Part shown: positions 56,472 through 64,000 of the stretch, one piece after another
How positions within the stretch are numbered: the first letter of the stretch is position 1
Layout: the number at the start of each line of letters is the position of its first letter
Assembly (NCBI RefSeq): GCF_021018805.1
Contig: NC_086256.1
Location: forward strand, 10,172,032-10,236,031
Direction of reading: 5' to 3'
DNA: 64,000 bases
DNA from: Prinia subflava
Taxonomy: Eukaryota; Chordata; Aves; Passeriformes; Cisticolidae
Program-made: the position numbers and the translations under genes
Notes under the pieces: generated by a model
Seen by the model: the letters and a program-made list of their open reading frames with translations, nothing else
Told to the model about the DNA's origin: nothing
Database searches by the model: none

Positions 56472-56797
56472 GGCGGCGGCGGCACCGGGCGGCGGGAGCG
56501 GAGCGGGCCGGGTCACCTGACCCGCGCGCGGCACCTGACCGGAACTGCAGCGCCCGGACGGAAGTAGCGGAACGCCACCGCTGCCACCGCGCCCGCTGAT
56601 TGGCTGTCTGCTTTGACAGCGGCCGGAGAACTACACACACCATAATGCACCGCTATCAGCGCACATTTCCATTGGCTGGTGTCCCCGCCCCGCCTCCTAT
56701 GGGCGGGACTTCCGGGGGCGGGGAAGGCAGAGGCGCGCTTCCATTGGTCAGCGCCGCGCCGCAGGCCGGAAGCGGGCGCAGGGTCCCGCGTGCCGCC
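56472..56797. promoter_or_regulatory. Bidirectional ATP6V0B/DPH2 promoter
   Basis: The two start codons face away from each other across 326 bp of CpG-rich DNA. Visible motifs are ETS-type CGGAAGT (56559-56565) and ACTTCCGG (56708-56715), three CCAAT boxes written ATTGG (56599, 56671, 56743), and a 25-bp stretch (56629-56653) closely resembling the ZNF143 SBS element (AACTACA...ATAATGCACCGC). This set is characteristic of TATA-less divergent housekeeping promoters. The transcription starts are inferred. Confidence 0.75.
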
Positions 56798-59700
56798 ATG
56801 GCCACGGCCTTCAGCAGCGATGGGGAGGCTGCGCTGCGGCGGGAGCTGCCCGCGGCCGTGGCACCGGCACCGCGGAGCGACCTCGACGGCTTCTACGAGA
56901 TGGGCCGGGCCGTCGCCTTCGTTCGAGATGGCGGGTTCCGCAAGGTGAGTGGGAGCGAGGGTGGAGCCGGCCGGGGGCTGCGCGCCGCCCCCTCTCCCGG
57001 TGCCTCAGAGGATTGTTAGCGTTAGAGGGGACCTCTGGAGATCTTCCAGTGCAAGCCCCTTCCCAGGGCAGCGTCACCAGAGCAGGTTATACAGCAACGC
57101 GCCCGGATGCGTTCGAAATGTCTCCAGGGATGGAGATTCCACGACTTCCCTGGGCAGCTGTTCAGTGCTCTGCCACCCTCAGTGAAAAGAAGTCCTTCCT
57201 CATGTTAACATGAAACTTCTTTTGTCTTGGTTTATGGCCATGGCTTCTTCCTCTGTTCTGTTGCTGGGCTCCACTGAAAAGAGTCCGCACCGTCCTCTTG
57301 GCACCCACCTTTGAGATATTTATATGCACTAATGAGATCCTGTCCTTGTTCCAGGCAGGACAGGGTTAATTTTTGCAGTAGCCAGGAGGGGGCACGGCCA
57401 CGACCCAGAGGTTACTCTGTACCACCTCCCATCATTTTCTGGGGATAGGGAAGGTTCCCGGGTCCCATAGTGTGGCAGGGTCAGGTATTGTCAGAGCCCT
57501 GCATCAAGCACTCGTGTGCGAATCATTTGTCTCGTGTATATTGGTATTAATAGTGTTGCTGTTACCGTTGGTTTTTTAATTTAATTTGCTGTTTTCAGTA
57601 AATTGCTCTGATCTTGACCTGTGATCTGTACCGCTTGTGCCTCCGATTCTCTGCTCCATCCCGCTGCAGAAGGAAGGGAAGAGCAAGCGAGTAGCAGTGT
57701 GGTTTGGAGAGGCTCACTGGAGCACTGAATTAGGAGTACCATTCCTAAACCACAGCAGCTCTCCTCCATCTTCTCTTGTCCAGACTGAACGGGCCCAGCT
57801 CCCACAGGCTCTTCTCTCAAGAGAGATGCTCCAGACCCCTCATCATCTTTGTGGCCTCTGCTGGACCTTCTCCAGTAGCTCCTTGTCTTTCTTATACCGA
57901 TGAGCCCAGAACTGGAGACAGTACTCCTGATGTGCCTCACCAGGGCCAAGTAGAAGGGCAGGATCATCACTCTCAACCTGCTGGCCACGTTCTTCCCAAT
58001 GCACTCCAGGATTCCATTGGTCCTCCTGGCTGAAAGGGCCCTGCCACTTCATGGCTGACTTGTCACCCACCAAGACTCCAGATCCCAGGTCCTTATCCTG
58101 TCCTGCTCTCTCGTAGGTCAGTCCCCAGCCTGGGCTGGTAGTTGGGGTTATTCCTCTCCCAGTCTAGTACCCTACACTTGCCCTTGTTCACCCTCATTAG
58201 GTTTCTCTCTGTGTAGTTCTCCAGCTTATCAAGGTCCTGCTGAATGGCACAGCCCTCAGGTGTATCAGCCACTCCCAGCAGTTTCATATCAGCAAACTTG
58301 CTGAGGGAATATTCTATCCATTCTATCCCCTTCTATCCCTTCATCTCACCCTCCCCAGTGCCTCATTCCCCGTCTGCCTCACCCCCTGTTCCCGCCAGGT
58401 CGCCCTGCAGTTCCCTGACGAGCTCCTGGCAGACGCGGTGGAGGTGGCAGGCCGGATGGAGGCAGCAAGCGGGGCCGAGATGTACGTGTTAGGAGACACC
58501 ACGTACGGCAGGTCCGTGTGGGGCTGTCCTGGGCTTCCCCTGCCGGCAGGAACGGGGCGGTGCCAGGGAGGAGGGAGTGCTGCAGAGCCTGTCTGACACC
58601 GGGTTCTCCTCGCAGCTGCTGTGTGGATGAAGTGGCTGCCGAGCACGTGGGTGCCGAGGCAGTGCTGCACTACGGCCCAGCCTGCCTCAGCCCCTGCAGA
58701 AAGCTCCCGGTGCTGCACATCTTTGGGCAGCAGCCCCTGGACGTTGGGCGCTGCACAGCGGTGTTCCGGGAGCTCTACCCTGAGCAGCAGAGCTGTGTGG
58801 TGGTGCTGTACGATGTGGTCTATGCCCATGCCATGGGTGAGTGCTCCGGGGTAGGGAAGGGGGCTCTGGTACTGCTCTGAGCTCTGCAGAGCTGCCAGGG
58901 TCAGACCAAGCAGGCATTCATTTGCCAGACATTGGCAGCTTTGATTTCTGTCTTCCCCCCTGATCTGTTGCACCTTCTCCACATCAGGACTATGGCCAAG
59001 TTTTGTTCTCACTCCTCTCTTCTTTCAGGTGAGCTGGAGCAGCAGTTGTGCCCCGAGTACCCCAATATCATCTTCTCCAGGCTGGTGTGTGGAGACGCTC
59101 CTGGCCCCTCAGTGCCTGGGGAGGAGCGCAAGTTTGGTCGCCAGTTCTCGGTGGAGGCTGCAGGAGGGCTGCAGGACTGTGCCATGTTCTATGTGGGAGC
59201 TGAGGGCCTCGCCCTCACCAGCTTCATGCTGACCTGGAACTGCTGCCCCTTCAGCTCCTTCAACCCTGTCACCGGCTGCGGCCGCCGCGAGACCCTCAAC
59301 GTCAACCGGGCCCTGATGCGCCGCCTGTACCTGGTGGAGCGGGCCCGGGATGCCAGCGTGGTGGGCATCCTGGTGGGCACCCTCGGCGTGGCGGGCTATC
59401 TGACCGTGCTGCAGCACCTCCGGGAGCTGCTCTGCCGGGCCGGCAAGCGCAGCTACACACTGGCTGTGGGGAAGCCCAACCCTGCCAAGCTGGCCAACTT
59501 CCCAGAGGTGGACGTCTTTGTCCTGGTGGCCTGCGCTCAGAACTCCCTCCTGGACTCCAGTGACTTCTACCGACCTGTAGTGACCCCCTATGAGCTGGAG
59601 CTGGCCTGCAACCCAGCCCGTGAGTGGACGGGGAACTACCTCACAGACTTCCGAGACCTGCTGCCAGGTAATAGCTAGAGACAGCTGCCCAACCCCTTCC

Positions 59701-60195
59701 CAGGGCATATTCCAGCCAGCTGCCCTGCCTGTGAGCTGTGGTTGCTCCAGGATAGATGGACCAGGCTAACACAACCGTTCCCTGGCAGGTGCCTGTGCGC
59801 ATGTTGAGCTCCCACCGGCTGTTCCCACAGCAGAGGCTGTTCCTGATGTCTCACTGATCACAGGGAAGATGCGTGCTACCCACCTCTGTGGCCCCCCGAC
59901 CTCTGAGCTGCCCCCCAGCACCACCCTGGCCTGCAGGGACCAGACACGGGCACTCGCAGAGATCAGCCCTGCAGGTTTGTGTTGGTTTCGTGGTGGGGCT
60001 GAGCCCTGGTGCAGGGGCAGTGCCACCTTCTTGCTCTTGCTAACAATTCCCTTTCTCCTCCCAGCCTCCTTCCTGGAGTCCCGCAGCTGGCGGGGCCTGG
60101 AGCAGCAGCTGGGACAGACCCCTGTCTCCAAGGCTGTGCAGGGCCGCCGAGGGATTGCCATTGCCTATGAGGATGAAGGGTGTGAGCAACCCTGA
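56798..60195 (+). CDS. DPH2: Diphthamide biosynthesis protein 2 (2-(3-amino-3-carboxypropyl)histidine synthase subunit 2)
   Basis: Cytosolic partner of DPH1. The DPH1-DPH2 iron-sulphur enzyme transfers the aminocarboxypropyl group of S-adenosylmethionine to the eEF2 histidine, the first step of diphthamide synthesis. Coding exons: 56798-56944, 58399-58511, 58616-58836, 59029-59667, 59789-59974, 60065-60195. They total 1,437 nt and give 478 residues (human 489). The start has a near-ideal Kozak context. Family marks are DLDGFYEMGRAV, VALQFPDELLADAV, SCCVD (Cys88, Cys89), FGPACLS (Cys110), LVERARDASVVGILVGTLGV, KLANFPEVDVFVLVAC (Cys329) and the C-terminal QTPVSKAV/GRRGIAIAYEDEG. The central loop (residues 168-250) is diverged from human. 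Intron 1 is filled with transposon sequence. Confidence 0.96.
57007..57347 (-). mobile_element. CR1 LINE 3' fragment, first part (split by an LTR)
   Basis: Reverse-complement CR1 tail: GGGGACCTCTGGAGATCTTC, 'ccagggatgg', 'gggcagctgttc', 'cagtgaaaagaagtccttcctcatgtt' and 'ataTTTATATGCACTAATGAG' blocks in the usual order. It runs up to the LTR junction and resumes near 57760. It lies in DPH2 intron 1, antisense to the gene. Confidence 0.85.
57348..57757 (+). mobile_element. ERVL-type solo LTR inserted in CR1
   Basis: About 410 bp with the landmarks of bird ERVL LTRs in sense orientation: GGACAGGGTTAATTTTTGCA and CAGTAGCCAGGAGGGGGCA near the 5' end, then TCATTTGTCTCGTGTATATT, CTCCGATTCTCTGCTCCATC, GAGCAAGCGAGTAGCAGTGT and a TAAACCACA end. 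The edges are TG...CA but approximate to a few bases. No internal retroviral region or open frame is present, so it is a solo, old LTR. It separates the two CR1 halves and is therefore younger than that CR1 copy. Confidence 0.7.
57758..58310 (-). mobile_element. CR1 LINE 3' fragment, second part
   Basis: Continues the interrupted CR1: 'ctcttgtccagactgaacgggcccag', AGATGCTCCAGACCCCTCAT, 'ggagacagtactcctgatgtg', 'agtagaagggcaggatcatc', 'cttgttcaccctcattaggttt' and 'ggtcctgctgaatggcacag' occur in the order of a bird CR1 read backwards. It ends about 90 bp before DPH2 exon 2. Confidence 0.85.
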
Positions 60196-60561
60196 TTCAG
60201 CAGCATTGGCATGCAGCCAGGAGTGGGGCCATGTGGGGGCCCAGGAATCGCCTCCCACTGGGTGTTGGACCTTGCTGGATGCAGCCTTGGGTCAGTAATA
60301 CTGCAGTGTGAGAGCAGGAGTTGCACCTGTGTTCAGGAATGCCTGTGGCACCCTGAGGTTCATGGCCAGAGCAGCAGCAGGGCCAGGAGACAGGCACTTG
60401 GCCCAGACCCAGTCTCCAAGGGCTCCTCCATCCAGGGCGGTTTGTCCTCACATGGAAAGGTCACAACTTTGCAAGAGCTGACAGTGCTGGGACTTGAGGC
60501 TTTTGTGGACTACTGCTGCTAACTAAAGCTGAAGAGGATTTATGAATGAACTGTTTTTTAG

Positions 60562-60567
60562 AATAAA
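60562..60567 (+). terminator. DPH2: DPH2 poly(A) signal
   Basis: AATAAA 367 nt after the DPH2 stop. It fixes a short 3' UTR ending at about 60,585. It lies about 950 bp from the IPO13 stop on the opposite strand. Confidence 0.85.
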
Positions 60568-60585
60568 ACATGGACTGAGGATCCC

Positions 60586-61516
60586 ATATGAGTGATACCA
60601 CCTGTCCCAAAGTGAAAAACGTTATCATGGTGCCCACCTGGGGAGCAAAGCCCTGTGTATCAGCTAAGACCAGGCGGAGGGAACAGAAAACCAGAACTAG
60701 GACCTCTGAGTGAAATCACAGGCTGGGCTGAGATACTAAGGCAGGGGCACGGGAACTCTGAGCATAAACAAGCCCCTCAGCTGCTCTTATGAATGGGAAT
60801 GGACTGCACACATCCTGTGCTGCAGGAAGGACCCCATGTTTGGCAGGGGTGGAGCCCAGCCTCTCATGTGAGGCAGGGCTGTTTATGCTCCATGCTGGGC
60901 AAGCAGGACAGACTGCTTTTTGCCATCCCTCCCAAAGCCAGAGAGACACTGAGGCGTCCCAGCCTTGATTTAACCCCCTCCACTCAGTTCTTCCCCAGAG
61001 GGAAGAGATAGGCAGAGTCTGGGCACTGCAATAATGACAGCCACAACATAGAAATATTCTTAATATAATTAGGTGCAGGGCCTCCCCCCTCCCAACCACA
61101 CGTACAAATGAGCAGGGGGCAAATTCCCCCTGCCCAGCCAGCCACTGCTGCAGGCACAGGGCGGCCTCCCCGCTGCGGGGCACAAGCACCCCCGGGGAAG
61201 GGCTGGGGAGGGGCTGGTAGCCCGGGGACGGGACAGCCCGTGCTGGGGCAGTTCTGCCCAGGCTTCCCCTGCCCCACCACCGCCTCCTGCAGCCAGCACT
61301 CCTGTTCCCTTCGAGGAGGGAGCATGCTGGGGGAAACAAAGATGCTGACACCGAGATGCGGCCACCAAATCTAGCTGAGGAGCGTCCCGAGTGGGTTAAT
61401 TCTAGGTGGAGGGTTATTCTATGAGCCGTACTGCAGCAGGGCAGGGAGGATGGGGGGGCTTTTCCTTGTGGGGAAGAGCTGGTCCAGGCAAATCGTCCAC
61501 GGTCCTGGCCAGGTGC
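60586..61516. other. DPH2-IPO13 convergent gap and IPO13 3' UTR
   Basis: Tail-to-tail interval. An AT-rich stretch at about 61,040-61,070 is the likeliest IPO13 3' end on the minus strand, but it has no perfect AATAAA. The segment from 61,080 to 61,516 would then be IPO13 3' UTR. No other gene is seen. Confidence 0.5.
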
Positions 61517-62541
61517 TCAGTAGTCTGCTGTGTATTCTGTACCATGCAGCCCTCGGCACAACAAGGTGAACTCCTTCACCATCTCCTTCACTCGCCGCTT
61601 GTTCACACGCTCTCTGCTAAGACAGAGGGAGGGGACAAACATGAAGTAGGAGGGCTGCACTGGGCCATGCAGGGGGGTCATTCCTGTGGGAAATGTGGGG
61701 CACAGCTGCCAGGGCAAGTGGCACACGAACCTGAGGATCTGCTGGCTGAAGTTCTCCTTCTGCTCTGGAGTTACTCGGGCCGAGGGGAAACCATCCTGCT
61801 GCATGGCCTCCTTGATCCAGACACTCAGGAGGCTGAAGCAGTGCTTGTTCAAGGCAAAGAGGATTTCTGCAAAGTGATCCATGAGGCTGCGGGATGCCTG
61901 GCCACCGATGCCCTGCCACAGAGCAAACAACATGCAGAGCCCACATTATCACTCTCCCTGCTCCCACCCACGCCCCTGGCTCCATAGGGATGCTGCTCAG
62001 GAATGGAGCCCAGTGCTGCCTGGGGAGCCCGTGGTCCAGTGTCTCTCACCTCCAGCACTGCCTGCAGCAGCGCTTTGCCATTCTCATGCACGACCTGTCC
62101 CACCGGGGCGATCTCTCCACAGCGGGGCAGCAGCTCCGTCTGCAACACAGAGGCCAGGCTCTCTCAGTGCCAGCACAGGCTGTTGTGCCCACCCTCAGCC
62201 CCACTCCTGTCTTCCCAGCTCTCAGGACTCCACGATGGCATCATACTTACAAAAAAGCCACAGGATGCTTTGACTGTTGGGGCCTCGGGAAACTTGAGTG
62301 AAAGGACACCTGCAGGCAAATATCACTCAGGTTAGCAGCCAGAAAAGCCCCTGGCCATCCCAAATCAGCCCTGTGGTCCCTAGACCTTAGCTATTTAGCA
62401 CCCAGCTCTACAGGAGGAGCAGGCTGACTTCTCCTCAGTGATTTGGAGCACATGCCCATGCCCGTGGTACTCACCACACTGAAACACTGCTTTGACATCC
62501 AGGTTGCTACACAGGAAGAGATCCGGTTTCCTTTTCAGAGC
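61517..62541 (-). CDS. IPO13: Importin-13, C-terminal exons (gene continues beyond the window)
   Basis: Karyopherin-beta that imports UBC9, MAGOH-RBM8A and others and exports eIF1A in a RanGTP-dependent way. Exons visible in transcript order: 62541-62475, 62309-62251, 62139-62050, 61912-61731, 61613-61517. They total 495 nt, in frame, and encode the last 164 residues plus the stop. They begin ALKRKPDLFLC and end HGTEYTADY, nearly identical to human IPO13 (about 963 residues). The stretch covers the final HEAT repeats. The donor after ...QQILR is AG|GTTCGT, weaker than usual, but the frame and homology demand it. The rest of the protein must lie past 64,000. Confidence 0.95.
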
Positions 62542-64000
62542 CTGCAAGGCACACAGACAGGCAGCATGAACCTGGTGCTGCAGAGGCAGCCAGGAAGCCT
62601 CCAAGGAACACCGTGCCCCAGACAGCCTCTACCTGGACACGCACTTACCTGAGCACACCCCCAGGAAAGGGCAGATTCACACAGTACAGCAGGAAACCAT
62701 CACTTTACCCCTCCCCAAGAATTCAAACAGCCAGGCAGTTTGCTATGCCCAGGATCCACTGACCCCAGGACCTGAGGATAGGTGCCACAGTGGTGTGCAA
62801 ACACTCTGACACAGAGGGCTCCAACCATCAGAGCAAATCAGGCAGCAGCACCACTCCCAGGACATGGGCAGCCATGCAGGGCTCAGCAGAGACCAGCCAC
62901 CCGTGTACTTTGCTCTTCTCCTGAAGATGCTGCCATCCCTGGGGTCACAGCAACTGGTTCAAGCAGTACCCCCAGACTGCATCAGATGACAGTGAGATAC
63001 CAACATTTCTTGGCAGTTCCTGAGCAGCAAGTCTGAGATCAAGAAAGCTTGGGGTTTTTTAATGCCACACAGTGATTCCACCAGCCTCCTTGCAGGTCAG
63101 GCACTGCTGCTGGAGACGCCCTGAGCTGTGGCACCTTGTGCAATGACTTAGTCCCCCTGGTGCTGGCACTGAGCAGTTACTGGGTGGAAATGCTTCAGCC
63201 TGCACCCTCCACTCATTGAGAAGGGTTTCTGACCTGCCTCAGTGAGCCCTGCTATATTAGGCAGCCACATCCATACCCCTACCACCATACCCACTGCTGC
63301 AGAAAAGCACTGGGGATGGCAGCCATGCCTCCTGCCCTGCTGTCACTGCAACACCAGGGACAGCAGCCATAGCACTGGAGTGGCCCCGCTGTGTGCCTGG
63401 AGCTCAGAGAGCAGCATACCAGGGCAGGCAGCCCTTGGGCTGAGCTCTGTGTGGAACCATTGCTGCCCTCTGTGTCTTCTCCCAGGGATAAAAGCAGGGA
63501 CACCTCTCAGTCAACCGCACCCAGGACACACAGCCATCTGTCCCTGTGATCTCTACTTGGTGCAAAACAGACTTAATTCCCATCCTGTCCTCACCAGGGA
63601 AAGTCCAGAGCCATCTGCCCAGTGCAGATGCTGGAAAACAAGACGCTGAGGAGCAGGTTTCAGAGTTGCTCCATCTCCTTTCTGACCTTTTCTATCACAC
63701 ACTGCAAAAGAGGATTCAGTTTTGGGCACCGAATGCATCACTGTACCAGGTGGAGGTGGCAGAATTGCAGGGACCTGCTCCCTGCTGGATACAAGCAGAG
63801 AGCTTCATGGGGTGACCAGGGCCATGTTATACCTGTGTGTGTATATACAGGCTGTGCACCATTGCTCCTGGGGCACTGGCACCAACATCAGAATGTGAAC
63901 AGCTGGCTGAGCAATGGTTTAGCAACACATCACTCATCGAGGCTGCTGCTGTTCAGCTGGCCCCATACAGGACAAATACTTGTAAGAGATGTTATAGTTT
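62542..64000 (-). other. IPO13: IPO13 intron running to the window edge
   Basis: About 1.46 kb with no further IPO13 exon. I looked for the preceding human segment (DIVDSFMQLLAQ) on the minus strand and did not find it. The sequence is unique and non-coding as far as I can see. Confidence 0.6.

Overview
This window is vertebrate nuclear DNA, almost certainly from a bird and perhaps a songbird. It has multi-exon genes with consensus GT-AG introns, high G+C and CpG-rich promoters. The interspersed repeats are bird-type: CR1 LINE 3' ends and ERVL-type LTR pieces. There are no operons, Shine-Dalgarno sites or prokaryotic elements. Exons were assembled by hand from reading frame, splice sites and remembered vertebrate orthologues; every coding total below closes in frame.

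Layout. 1-22.6 kb is gene-poor. I found no supportable coding exon there; it holds small CpG-rich patches, a CR1 fragment, an ERVL LTR end, TG/CA minisatellites and several AT-rich blocks that look like conserved regulatory DNA. 22.6-38.6 kb is SLC6A9 (GlyT1, + strand), with a CpG island, two alternative coding first exons (GlyT1a-like at 25,441 and GlyT1b-like at 29,801) and 12 shared coding exons. 40.7-47.5 kb is B4GALT2 (- strand), tail-to-tail with SLC6A9. 49.98-56.47 kb is ATP6V0B (- strand). 56.80-60.57 kb is DPH2 (+ strand), head-to-head with ATP6V0B over a 326-bp CpG-rich promoter. 61.0-64.0 kb is the 3' part of IPO13 (- strand), tail-to-tail with DPH2 and running off the right edge.

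The gene set matches the human 1p34.1 block IPO13-DPH2-ATP6V0B-B4GALT2-CCDC24-SLC6A9, with two differences: DPH2 is flipped relative to its neighbours, and no CCDC24 can be seen between B4GALT2 and SLC6A9. The genes do not form one pathway: synaptic glycine uptake, Golgi galactosylation, V-ATPase proton pumping, diphthamide synthesis and nuclear transport. The points most worth a second look are the dual GlyT1 N-termini with paired RFX/CRE-like motifs around the 1b exon, the flipped DPH2 with a shared promoter, the nested LTR-in-CR1 that fills DPH2 intron 1, the tiny uORF whose stop overlaps the B4GALT2 start, and the overlapping opposite-strand poly(A) signals between SLC6A9 and B4GALT2.
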